Assembly (NCBI GenBank): GCA_017501625.1
Contig: JAFVWO010000016.1
Coordinates: 1-35,116 of the forward strand
DNA from: Alistipes sp.
GTDB taxonomy: Bacteria; Bacteroidota; Bacteroidia; Bacteroidales; Rikenellaceae
DNA length: 35,116 nucleotides
Direction: 5' to 3'
The notes under the pieces were generated by a model. The model was not told the DNA's origin. It worked only from the letters and a program-made list of their open reading frames with translations, and ran no database searches. The number at the start of each line of letters is the position of its first letter. The first letter of the stretch is position 1. Shown here piece after piece: positions 1 through 8,073 of the stretch. A program made the position numbers and the translations under genes.

Positions 1-1
1 A

Positions 2-3000
2 AATGGCAAGGATGGTACAAACGGTCAGGATGGCAAGGATGGTATCACTCCTCAGCTCAAGATTGAGGGCGACTACTGGTATGTATCTTACGACGAGGGT
101 AAGACATGGACACAGCTTGGCCGTGCTACAAGCGGTAATGGCGGCACAGGCGCCGACTCTATCTTCTCTAAGGTGGATGTTGGCACCGACAGCGTGACAT
201 TCACAATGCTCGATGGCACTTCGTTTACTATTAAGTTCTACGCTAAGCCCGAGATTACGTTTGAGGGCGTAGATGAAGATATGGTATACTACGAGGAACA
301 GGAGTTTGAGATTAGCTACACTGTTATGGGTGGCGACGACGAGACTTTGGTTGAGAGCTTCGCCAGTGGCTCATATTGGTCGGCTATGGCCGTTGCGGAG
401 AGCGCTACGACAGGTAAGATTAATATTACTGCGGGCGAAGGTGACGGCAAGGTTGTCGTTATCGTAACAACAGGTATGGGTAGCGTGACGATGAAGTCGA
501 TTAAGTTTGAGGCAGGCAAGGTGGTTGGCATCGACAACCTCTATACTGTAGGTGGCGAGGCAGGCACGCTGACGGTAGAGTTTAAGACCAATATCGACCT
601 TAATGGTTGCAGGGTGGTAATCGAAGAAGATTGGCTCACTATGGCCGATACACGTGCCGAGATGCGCGACGAGACTCTTGTGTTTAACTACACCGCAAAC
701 CCCTACGAATCTGCGCGTTGGACATGGGTAGATATATATAGCAAGGATGGTCACTATATCGAGGGCTTCGAGGTTATGCAGGAGGCTGCAGCATATGAAG
801 GCCCCGAACTTCCCGAGGATATCTATCCAGATAGCACATCGTTCACCCACAGCCTTCTCCTTGTAAAGCAGACAGGCGTATACTGCGGCTACTGCCCTAT
901 TATGAGAAGCAACCTTATCTCTTTCGAGAAGAATTATCCCGAGTATAACGACAACTACGTTCTTGTTGAGTGCCACGGTGGAAGTTTTGCTGTCAACGGC
1001 GACCCTGCATACTCAGATGCCGCAAAGGTTGTTGATAATTTCTATAATGTAACTGCCTTCCCTACCCTTGATGTTAACTTCTACGCTACTACGGAGATTG
1101 TTGGTGGTATTCCTGAAAGTCAGTTCTCTACGGAGATGATAGATGTATTTAACAACTACCTTAATGAGGATGGAGCTGAGGCCGGTATTTCGATTGCAAC
1201 AGAGGCAGATACGGATGTTATATATGTATCAGCAGGTATTAAGGCTGCCGTAGAGCAGGAGTATAAGGTGACAGCATGGTTGCTCGAAAACGACATCTAC
1301 AGCCCCAATCAGGCAGGTGCAACGAAGCCCGAGCAGTGCATCTACAACCACGCATTGCGTAATATCGCCGGCTCGTATGACAAATACAACATTCAGGGTG
1401 AGTCTGTAGGTGTTGTCAAGGCAGGTGCTACGGCAACAAAAGGCTTTGAGTTGGAGGTGACTGACAGCAGTTGGAATATTGACAACATGGAGGTCCTTGT
1501 TATCGTGAGCGCATTGAACGACGACAACAAGTGGGAGGTTGTTAACACCTCGGTATGTCCCGTAGGCGGCTATGTAGACTTCTACGGCAATGGTACTGCA
1601 AGTGGCGGCGACAACGATGATGAAGAAGAGTGGAACGTCTTAGGCGAGGGCGAATTCTACGAGGACTTCATATCTTGGGCATATGGTGTTCCTGCCGGCA
1701 ACTGTGCCAATGTTACCATCGAGGAGAGCACAACACGCCCGGGCTACTATCGTATGCTTAACCCCTTCAGCAAGGAGAATGTTGCGATTTTCTTAGGCGG
1801 CATACCAAGCGATATGACCTTCGCAGCGGAGGATGTATACATCGAGATTGATGCAACAAACCCCGATGCCGTATTTATCCCGTACCAGTACGCAGGCTTC
1901 GCAATAGAAAATTTTGGAGATATATACGGAGATATGTATATTGCCTCTACTCAGGATAGTTATGGCACACTAAATAATGGTGTTATCTCATTCCCCATGA
2001 ACGGATTAGGTATTTTTGATTCAGAGGGTAGTGGCTACTATGCCAACACAAGCGGCCTCTTCAAGGTTGTGTTGCCGGGAAGCTCTTTGCCTTCATACGA
2101 CTTTATCAACGTCTTTGTAGATGTTACAGCTGCAGGCTGGGCTAATTGCAATGCTTGGGCGTGGGACTTGACAGATACCGCCATCAACTACACAGGCGGT
2201 ACATGGCCCGGTGTTGCTCTTGAAGCAACAGAGGTTAATGGCATGCCATACTACATGTGGAGAGCGCCCATGGAGCTTTTGGGCTCAACCATAGGCTTTA
2301 TCGTAAACGATGGCGTGGGACAGACGGTAGACCTTAGCATTACGTTTGATTCGACAGATGCTGTATTTGTCGTACTCACCACGCAGGATGAAAACGGCAG
2401 GTGGTTGGCAACGGTGAATGGCTATGAGGTTGAGCCTCCCGTTTATGAGCCTACAGAGGAGCCCGTTGTTGTTCTCGAGGAGCACACATGGGGCGTTATT
2501 GGCGGCTTTAACAATTGGTCTGAGGATATACCCATGACGATTACCGACGGTGTTGCAATGGCTACATTCGTAGTAGACTCTCTTGATAATTTTGGCAACG
2601 AGTTCAAGATTCGCGCTGATGGCGCTTGGGATATAAACTATGGTTACACCCCCGCTGATGGCGACTCGATATATGCTCCCGTTGATGTTGTGCTTCCTGC
2701 TAAATACAACGGTGGTAATATCATCGTTGACCAGATTGGTACTTATACCATCCAATTTGCTATAAATGGCGAGGAGGAGATTTTCCACCTCTCATACGAG
2801 GCTCCTGTACTCTCTACGATTGTGGGCACCTTTGTGTTCGATGTACCTAATGCCGAATATGTGCTTGATTACTATGGAGACTTTTACGGAAATGGAACAG
2901 ACAACTACGTATTAACCATTTGCGAGGATTTGGATACTTATACAGGTACATATTTTACGTTTGACCTTGTGGCGGCGGCTGGCTCGGCATTTGCTTCAAG

Positions 3001-3304
3001 CTATGTTGTCGATAGTTCGTTGGAGGAGTATACGATTTATCCCGGAACCCTTTCGAATGGAAACTTAGTAGGCTCATGGTACGTTGATGCATCAAATGGT
3101 GATATTGTAGATATGGCTCCTCTTGTAGAGGGTAATGTCACGATAGAGGTCTATAACGAAGGCTATAAGGTAACTATCGACTGCTACGACGATGCCGGTA
3201 ACAATATCATAGGTACAATTACCGGTAAACAATACGAGGCTCCTGCAACATCACAGGCTTCAATGGCTATGTCTAAGAAAAAGAGCATCTTGTTGAAGAG
3301 ATAG
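2..3304 (+). CDS. Large multidomain surface protein (collagen-like / Omp28-like / carbohydrate-binding-like), 5' truncated
   Basis: The reading frame is open from the first bases of the window, so this is the 3' part of a longer gene (1100 visible codons, stop TAG at 3302-3304). The GTG at 173 is an internal valine and should not be taken as the start. Visible residues 1-14 are G-K-D-G type collagen-like triplets. They are followed by a short D-Y-W-Y-V-S-Y module like that of DUF4988-type Bacteroidetes surface proteins. About 165-260 looks like a BACON-type beta-sandwich. About 275-470 is Omp28/thioredoxin-like, with the CxxC pair C295-C298 (C-G-Y-C). From about 700 on there are beta-rich modules resembling starch-binding and SusE/SusF domains (N-A-W-A-W around 714, F-N-N-W around 835). 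The C-terminus is basic. It is probably an exported outer-surface protein; its ligand is unknown. The missing N-terminus should carry the export signal. Domain names are pattern-based. Confidence 0.85.
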   Translation, partial: NGKDGTNGQDGKDGITPQLKIEGDYWYVSYDEGKTWTQLGRATSGNGGTGADSIFSKVDVGTDSVTFTMLDGTSFTIKFYAKPEITFEGVDEDMVYYEEQEFEISYTVMGGDDETLVESFASGSYWSAMAVAESATTGKINITAGEGDGKVVVIVTTGMGSVTMKSIKFEAGKVVGIDNLYTVGGEAGTLTVEFKTNIDLNGCRVVIEEDWLTMADTRAEMRDETLVFNYTANPYESARWTWVDIYSKDGHYIEGFEVMQEAAAYEGPELPEDIYPDSTSFTHSLLLVKQTGVYCGYCPIMRSNLISFEKNYPEYNDNYVLVECHGGSFAVNGDPAYSDAAKVVDNFYNVTAFPTLDVNFYATTEIVGGIPESQFSTEMIDVFNNYLNEDGAEAGISIATEADTDVIYVSAGIKAAVEQEYKVTAWLLENDIYSPNQAGATKPEQCIYNHALRNIAGSYDKYNIQGESVGVVKAGATATKGFELEVTDSSWNIDNMEVLVIVSALNDDNKWEVVNTSVCPVGGYVDFYGNGTASGGDNDDEEEWNVLGEGEFYEDFISWAYGVPAGNCANVTIEESTTRPGYYRMLNPFSKENVAIFLGGIPSDMTFAAEDVYIEIDATNPDAVFIPYQYAGFAIENFGDIYGDMYIASTQDSYGTLNNGVISFPMNGLGIFDSEGSGYYANTSGLFKVVLPGSSLPSYDFINVFVDVTAAGWANCNAWAWDLTDTAINYTGGTWPGVALEATEVNGMPYYMWRAPMELLGSTIGFIVNDGVGQTVDLSITFDSTDAVFVVLTTQDENGRWLATVNGYEVEPPVYEPTEEPVVVLEEHTWGVIGGFNNWSEDIPMTITDGVAMATFVVDSLDNFGNEFKIRADGAWDINYGYTPADGDSIYAPVDVVLPAKYNGGNIIVDQIGTYTIQFAINGEEEIFHLSYEAPVLSTIVGTFVFDVPNAEYVLDYYGDFYGNGTDNYVLTICEDLDTYTGTYFTFDLVAAAGSAFASSYVVDSSLEEYTIYPGTLSNGNLVGSWYVDASNGDIVDMAPLVEGNVTIEVYNEGYKVTIDCYDDAGNNIIGTITGKQYEAPATSQASMAMSKKKSILLKR

Positions 3305-3330
3305 TCTTTGCAGCAAATAGTTTGCTCATG

Positions 3331-3365
3331 ATAAATGGGGTTGACCGATGGTCGGCCCCATTTAT
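3331..3365 (+). terminator. Hairpin terminator after the large surface-protein gene
   Basis: The 10-bp arm ATAAATGGGG (3331-3340) pairs with CCCCATTTAT (3356-3365). The stem continues inward through two G-T pairs to GACC/GGTC. The tail is T/A-rich rather than a clean T run. It starts 27 bp after the stop codon. Confidence 0.65.
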
Positions 3366-3435
3366 ATATTGGTGGGGTACGAAACTTATGATAAATAAAT
3401 TAGGTCGAAATATAGTATCCCTAAAAGAGTACGTG

Positions 3436-3466
3436 TTGCAGTCTCACAACTTTTTTAGTATCTTTG
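3436..3466 (+). promoter_or_regulatory. Bacteroidetes-type promoter for sppA-mrp
   Basis: TTG at 3436-3438 and TATCTTTG at 3459-3466 are separated by 20 bp, matching the -33 TTTG / -7 TAnnTTTG pattern of the Bacteroidetes primary sigma factor. Transcription would begin near 3471, leaving a leader of about 100 nt before sppA. The 3366-3574 stretch otherwise holds nothing I can support. Confidence 0.6.
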
Positions 3467-3574
3467 CAATCGTAACGATGGTCCTACTGCTATTACGCGG
3501 CACACCCATGGAGCTCGTAAAAAGTGGGCTGTCATTACCTCTTATTGATGTAAACATATTAAAAATTTAGAAAT

Positions 3575-5404
3575 ATGAACTTCTGGAAATCTTTTAGCGC
3601 ATCGCTCTTGGCAACGGCCTTGGGGGTTGTCGTATTTATCCTATTCGTCATAAGCTCGATAGGTGGCATAGCCTCGTTGTTCGAGACGGAGCAACCAACA
3701 ATACCCTCACAATCGGTGTTATACATAGACCTCGCTGAGGATATTGTCGATGCGCCACTACTATCGCCATTAGGCACCTTCGACCCCTCAAGCATGGAGT
3801 TCTATGCGCCAATAACTATGATAGAGGCTCTCGCAGCGATAGAGAAGGCTGCCATAGACGACAACATCAAGGGTATATGTATAAAGATTGACGGTGCGGG
3901 AATCCTCGAGGCCGCAAATGTAGAGGAGCTACGCGCAGCATTAGAGCGCTTCAAGCTATCGGGTAAGTTTGTCGTGGCATATGACGACAGCTACACACAG
4001 GGCGAATATTACCTCGCCAGCGTTGCCAACGAGGTGATGCTCAACCCCGAGGGCTCGTTGGAGTGGAGTGGCTTGGGGCTATCGTCGATGTTCTACAAGG
4101 GGCTGCTCAACAAGCTCGACGTAGAGGTTGAGGTATTCCGTCCGACAGATTGTAAGTACAAGAGCGGCGTGGAGCCATTTATACTCACCAAGATGTCGGA
4201 GGCTAACCGCATGCAGATGCAGAGCCTCGTAGATGCGATGTGGAACACCATCTGCGAGGATGTGGCAGCATCGCGTGGCATAGAGGTAGAAAATCTTAAG
4301 CGTTATGCCGCAGAGCTCGCCATAACACTCCCCGAAGATGCTCTCAATGCCCATCTTATAGATGCCATAGCCTACGAAGATGAGCTCTTCGCACTCTACG
4401 ACAGCTATGGCGTAAAGCGCAACGACATGGGACTACACTCGACGATAACACTCGGTGAGTATGTGGCAATGGTGAATGTCGCACCGCTACGCGCCACGGT
4501 AGGTGATGATACGATGGTAAAGGCTTCGGGAAAGTCTCTTGTAGCTATAATTTATGCCGATGGCGAGATTGTCGATGGCAACATGTACATGGATGGCAGC
4601 GTCTTCGGCACACGTCTTGCCGAGGAGCTACGCCAAGCACGCCTAAGCAAGGAGACAAAGGCTGTGGTAGTGCGCGTAAACTCGCCCGGAGGCTCTGCCT
4701 TAGCCTCGGAGGTAGCATGGCGCGAAATGGAGCTCCTCCAAGAGGTGAAACCCGTAGTGGTATCTATGGGCTCGATGGCGGCAAGTGGCGGTTACTACAT
4801 TTCAGCACCCGCCGACTACATCATAGCCGACAGACTCACGCTCACAGGCTCGATAGGTGTCTTCGGTGTCCTCTTCAACCTCGAAAATACATTCAAGAAT
4901 AAGCTCGGCATAACCTTCGATACGGCAGCGACATCGCCCGCAGCAGGAGGCATGAATATGATGCGCGAACTTACGCCCAAGGAGCGTAAATCGTTGGAGC
5001 GAAGCATAGACCGCGTATATGCCACATTCACAAGCCATGTTGCCGAGGGGCGCAACCTTCCGCTTAAGGATGTGTTGAACATCGCTGAGGGCAGAGTGTG
5101 GAGCGGAACAGAGGCATTGGAGCACGGCCTTGTAGATGCCCTTGGTGGCTTCAATGAGGCTATAGGCAAGGCTGTAGAGCTCGCCGACCTTAAGGGTGAC
5201 TACGCTCTCTACGAGTTTACAGCGCCACTAACGCCCTTCGAGGAGTGGTTGGACAGCATGGGTATGCTCTACGCCAAGTCGTGGGGCATGGACTACACCA
5301 TCCATGGCGACATCATACGTGAGGTGCTCAGAGAGAGCCCCGTAATCATGAAGAATAGCGGTATTCAGGCCCTTGTGCCCGGAGATATAAAGATAAATCT
5401 ATAA
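3575..5404 (+). CDS. sppA: Signal peptide peptidase SppA, long (67K) type
   Basis: Membrane-anchored serine protease that degrades signal peptides and other membrane peptides left after secretion. At 609 aa it has the length of the double-domain E. coli-type enzyme rather than the short Bacillus form. There is one N-terminal membrane segment at about residues 10-31. The catalytic dyad is visible: Lys196 in Y-K-S-G-V-E-P-F in the N-terminal half and Ser404 in M-A-A-S-G-G-Y-Y in the C-terminal half. The substrate-groove motif N-S-P-G-G-S lies just upstream of the serine. The start is the ATG following the promoter and leader. The mrp gene begins 11 bp after the stop, so the two are probably co-transcribed. 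No damage is seen. Confidence 0.95.
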   Translation: MNFWKSFSASLLATALGVVVFILFVISSIGGIASLFETEQPTIPSQSVLYIDLAEDIVDAPLLSPLGTFDPSSMEFYAPITMIEALAAIEKAAIDDNIKGICIKIDGAGILEAANVEELRAALERFKLSGKFVVAYDDSYTQGEYYLASVANEVMLNPEGSLEWSGLGLSSMFYKGLLNKLDVEVEVFRPTDCKYKSGVEPFILTKMSEANRMQMQSLVDAMWNTICEDVAASRGIEVENLKRYAAELAITLPEDALNAHLIDAIAYEDELFALYDSYGVKRNDMGLHSTITLGEYVAMVNVAPLRATVGDDTMVKASGKSLVAIIYADGEIVDGNMYMDGSVFGTRLAEELRQARLSKETKAVVVRVNSPGGSALASEVAWREMELLQEVKPVVVSMGSMAASGGYYISAPADYIIADRLTLTGSIGVFGVLFNLENTFKNKLGITFDTAATSPAAGGMNMMRELTPKERKSLERSIDRVYATFTSHVAEGRNLPLKDVLNIAEGRVWSGTEALEHGLVDALGGFNEAIGKAVELADLKGDYALYEFTAPLTPFEEWLDSMGMLYAKSWGMDYTIHGDIIREVLRESPVIMKNSGIQALVPGDIKINL

Positions 5405-5415
5405 CAAAGCATACG

Positions 5416-6471
5416 ATGAACGAAGAATTAGAGGTACTACTACGTGAAATTATGCACCCCGAGACGGGTAGCAATATCGTAGATAGCGGTTTTGTTGATC
5501 GTGCCGACAGAGGCGAGGATGGCTCTATAGCCATAACCTTGCGTTTTCAGAAGGCACGCGACCCCTTTGCACAGAAGATTAAACATCAGGTGGAGGCTCT
5601 CATGGCGGAGCGCTATCCCGAGAACCAGACGATGGTAATAATCCGCGAGGCTGCTCCCAAACCTCGACGTAAGGAGAACATAACCACAACAACGGATATA
5701 TGTCATGTTGTGGCTATAGCCTCGGGTAAGGGTGGCGTTGGAAAATCTACAGTCACTGCCAACCTCGCCGTGGCACTACGCCAGAGGGGATATAATGTGG
5801 GTATACTCGATGCCGATATATATGGTCCGTCGCAAACAAAGATGTTTGGCGTTGAGGGATATATACCCGAGGCCGAGCGCGATGAGGATGGTAACGACTT
5901 TATCATTCCGGCACAGGCTCTCGGTATCAAGATTATGTCTATAGGCTTCTTTATACGCCCTACGGATGCTCTTATGTGGCGCGGAGGTATGGCTGTAAAT
6001 GCCCTACACCAGCTCACACACCAGACACGCTGGGGTAAGCTCGACTACCTGCTGGTGGACCTTCCCCCGGGCACGGGCGACATACACCTATCAATCATCA
6101 ACGAACTCAAGATTTCGGGTGCTGTCATCGTCTCTACACCTCAGCAGGTGGCTGTTGCCGATGTTGTGCGCGGCGTGGAGATGTTCCGCCACGAGGCGGT
6201 AAATATCCCTGTGTTGGGCGTTGTCGAGAATATGGCATGGTTTACTCCCGAGGAGTTGCCCAACAATCGCTACTACCTCTTTGGTAAGGGAGGTGCTAAG
6301 CAGTATGCCGAGGAAGCGGGCATCGAACTTCTCGGACAAGTACCTATCATTCAATCTATTATGGAGGGTAGTGATACGGGGCGGCCTGCCGGAGGCTTCG
6401 ACCCGAGGGTTGAGGAGTATTATGCCGATATTGCCGAAAAGATTGTTGACAAACTCCCTGTAGAGTGTTAA
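5416..6471 (+). CDS. Mrp/ApbC-family Fe-S cluster carrier ATPase
   Basis: Cytosolic P-loop ATPase of the Mrp/ApbC/NBP35 group, which carries Fe-S clusters to apo-proteins. Residues 1-85 form a MIP18 (DUF59)-type domain with H-P-E-T-G near the start. The deviant Walker A G-K-G-G-V-G-K-S-T sits at 104-112, and L-V-D-L-P-P-G-T-G-D is the Walker B/switch II segment. At 351 aa it has the normal length for the two-domain form. After V-E-N-M, where many homologues have a C-x-x-C pair, this protein reads A-W-F-T-P-E-E-L-P without cysteines; I recall the same in other Bacteroidetes members. It is the last gene of the sppA transcript, followed by a hairpin. The family is certain; the exact client proteins are not. 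Confidence 0.93.
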   Translation: MNEELEVLLREIMHPETGSNIVDSGFVDRADRGEDGSIAITLRFQKARDPFAQKIKHQVEALMAERYPENQTMVIIREAAPKPRRKENITTTTDICHVVAIASGKGGVGKSTVTANLAVALRQRGYNVGILDADIYGPSQTKMFGVEGYIPEAERDEDGNDFIIPAQALGIKIMSIGFFIRPTDALMWRGGMAVNALHQLTHQTRWGKLDYLLVDLPPGTGDIHLSIINELKISGAVIVSTPQQVAVADVVRGVEMFRHEAVNIPVLGVVENMAWFTPEELPNNRYYLFGKGGAKQYAEEAGIELLGQVPIIQSIMEGSDTGRPAGGFDPRVEEYYADIAEKIVDKLPVEC

Positions 6472-6527
6472 TAATGGAGTTGAAAAGTAGTAGAAAAACT
6501 TTTTATAAAATAATTTGCATTGTAGTT

Positions 6528-6559
6528 ACGGCCGTTGTATATACGGCCGTTTCTCTTTT
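6528..6559 (+). terminator. Hairpin terminator after sppA-mrp
   Basis: ACGGCCGT (6528-6535) and ACGGCCGT (6543-6550) form an 8-bp GC-rich stem around a 7-nt loop, followed by TTCTCTTTT. It lies 57 bp after the mrp stop. Each arm is itself a palindrome. Confidence 0.6.
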
Positions 6560-6971
6560 CCAAATAAAAAGGATATATTTTATTCAATATCTTTTCAACC
6601 TCTTTTTACATCGTTACAAACCGTGTATGTTGATAATTATATAGAGTTAATATGTTAACATCATATTGTTTATAATGTTTATTATTTCTATATAATACTA
6701 ATTTATAAATATTTATATCATTTTTTAATTATAAATTATATCAGATTATTGTTAATAAAAATTGGGAAAAACAATTGTTAACACTTTCGACAGGGTTTAT
6801 TATTATTATGATTTTATTAATTATTAATATAAGTATAAAAAAATAAAAAACAATTGTTGACAAGTTGAGTTCGGAGGGAGGCAACCGTAACGAAGGGTGA
6901 GATATATTTTATCATGCAAAATGGATAAATGGGCTATGTGTTTGGTTTATTGGTTAAAATTTACATAATAT
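6560..6971. other. AT-rich intergenic spacer without a recognisable gene
   Basis: This is the only long stretch without a gene. From about 6560 to 6855 it is strikingly A/T-rich compared with its surroundings. ACAATTGTTAACA (6771-6783) and ACAATTGTTGACA (6850-6862) form an imperfect direct repeat, and TGTTAACA also occurs at 6653-6660. A short GC-richer block with GGAGGGAGGCAACCG lies at about 6874-6888. I find no open reading frame with coding character, no tRNA cloverleaf and no canonical DnaA box (TTATCCACA). It may be a leader, a small-RNA locus or a protein-binding region. Confidence 0.5.
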
Positions 6972-7002
6972 TAGCATGTTACACCTATTTTTTGTATATT
7001 TG
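6972..7002 (+). promoter_or_regulatory. Promoter for the NrnA-like gene
   Basis: TATATTTG at 6995-7002 is an exact TAnnTTTG -7 element. The -33 position carries only TTAG (6971-6974), a weak match. Transcription would begin near 7007, downstream of the ATG at 6976, which argues for the translation start at 7030. Confidence 0.5.
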
Positions 7003-7029
7003 CGATGTTTTAGCATAACACCGGTAATT

Positions 7030-8055
7030 ATGCAGATAGCAAGAAATAGGCTCGAAGAGCTCGAAAGATATCTATCAACGCCGCAGCGTATAGTGATTTT
7101 GTCACACACAAATCCCGATGGCGACGCCTTGGGTTCGTCGTTGGCATGGGCTGAGATTTTGGAGAAGAGAGGTCATAAGGTTACATGTATACTCCCTAAC
7201 AAGTACCCCTACTACTTGGATTTTATGCCCGGATGTGAGAGTGTGGTAATATATAAGAGTGATAATAAGGGGCGTGCCTCAGAGGCTGTGAAGAGTGCCT
7301 CGCTTATCTTCTGCCTCGACTTCCATACGATGTCGCGTTTGGATGGCCTTAGCGACCTTATAGATGAAAATCAACAGACTAAGCGCATACTTATAGACCA
7401 CCATCTCGATCCTTCGGAGGATTTCGACCTGATGTTGTCATATCCTCAGGCATCGAGTACATGTTATCTCGTGGCCCTCATCATAGAGCAGCTTTACGGT
7501 GTGGAGAATATTTCGAGCAGTATGGCTGAAAATATCTTCGTAGGTATGATGACCGACACGGGCAATTTTGCCTTTTCGAGCGTCACACCCGATGTGTTCC
7601 GTATGGTATCTATCCTTGCTGCGACAGGAATATCTATTCCCGATATACATAACAACGTCTATAACTCGTTTACCGAGGGTCGTGCCCGTCTGTTCGGATA
7701 TGTCATAAACCGTAAGATGAAGATATTTCATAACGGCTCTGTTGCTCACATGTCGCTCACGGCGGATGAGTTGCGGCGCTTCTGGTTCCAACAGGGCGAC
7801 TCCGAGGGTTTTGTGAACTATCCGCTGACGATAAAGAAGATGAAGCTCTCGGCGATGTTTACCGAGCATACCGACTTTATAAGAGTGTCGCTGCGCTCGC
7901 GTGCCGACATCGATGTCAACATCTTTGCTCAGCGCTACTTTAATGGCGGTGGACATAAGAATGCTGCCGGAGGTAAGTCGTTCATGACGATGGAGGAGAC
8001 ACTTAAACACTTCGAGAAATCTATTAAGGAGTACGCTGCCGAGGGTAGATTGTAG
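7030..8055 (+). CDS. nrnA: DHH/DHHA1 phosphoesterase, NrnA-like (nanoRNase / pAp phosphatase)
   Basis: Cytosolic manganese-dependent phosphoesterase expected to degrade short RNA oligonucleotides and possibly 3'-phosphoadenosine-5'-phosphate. All DHH-family motifs are present: H26-T-N-P-D-G-D (motif I), F-C-L-D-F-H (motif II), D123-H-H (motif III) and M-T-D-T-G-N-F (motif IV). The DHHA1 substrate-binding motif G-G-G-H-K-N-A-A-G surrounds His309. I start at the ATG at 7030 (341 aa) instead of the in-frame ATG at 6976, because the promoter -7 box lies between them and homologues begin close to this point. The MsbA-like gene follows after 18 bp. The family is sure. The exact split between nanoRNase and pAp phosphatase activity cannot be read from sequence. 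Confidence 0.92.
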   Translation: MQIARNRLEELERYLSTPQRIVILSHTNPDGDALGSSLAWAEILEKRGHKVTCILPNKYPYYLDFMPGCESVVIYKSDNKGRASEAVKSASLIFCLDFHTMSRLDGLSDLIDENQQTKRILIDHHLDPSEDFDLMLSYPQASSTCYLVALIIEQLYGVENISSSMAENIFVGMMTDTGNFAFSSVTPDVFRMVSILAATGISIPDIHNNVYNSFTEGRARLFGYVINRKMKIFHNGSVAHMSLTADELRRFWFQQGDSEGFVNYPLTIKKMKLSAMFTEHTDFIRVSLRSRADIDVNIFAQRYFNGGGHKNAAGGKSFMTMEETLKHFEKSIKEYAAEGRL

Positions 8056-8073
8056 AATGTTAATACAACGTAT

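Noticed and set aside
3-197. 64-codon frame at the left edge
   Set aside because: Out of frame with the real gene; it arises from the repetitive GGY-AAG-GAT codons.
173-3304. GTG at 173 as the start of the first gene
   Set aside because: The same frame is open to base 2 and encodes collagen-like triplets and a recognisable D-Y-W-Y-V module, so the gene begins outside the window.
3322-3570. 82-codon frame between the first gene and sppA
   Set aside because: It runs through a terminator hairpin and the sppA promoter and has no protein-like pattern or ribosome site.
6560-6971. Replication origin (oriC) as a firm call
   Set aside because: AT richness and short repeats alone are not enough; I find no TTATCCACA-type DnaA boxes and no dnaA/dnaN nearby.
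6976-7029. Upstream ATG for the NrnA-like protein
   Set aside because: The promoter -7 box lies downstream of this ATG, and the extra residues are not part of the DHH fold.
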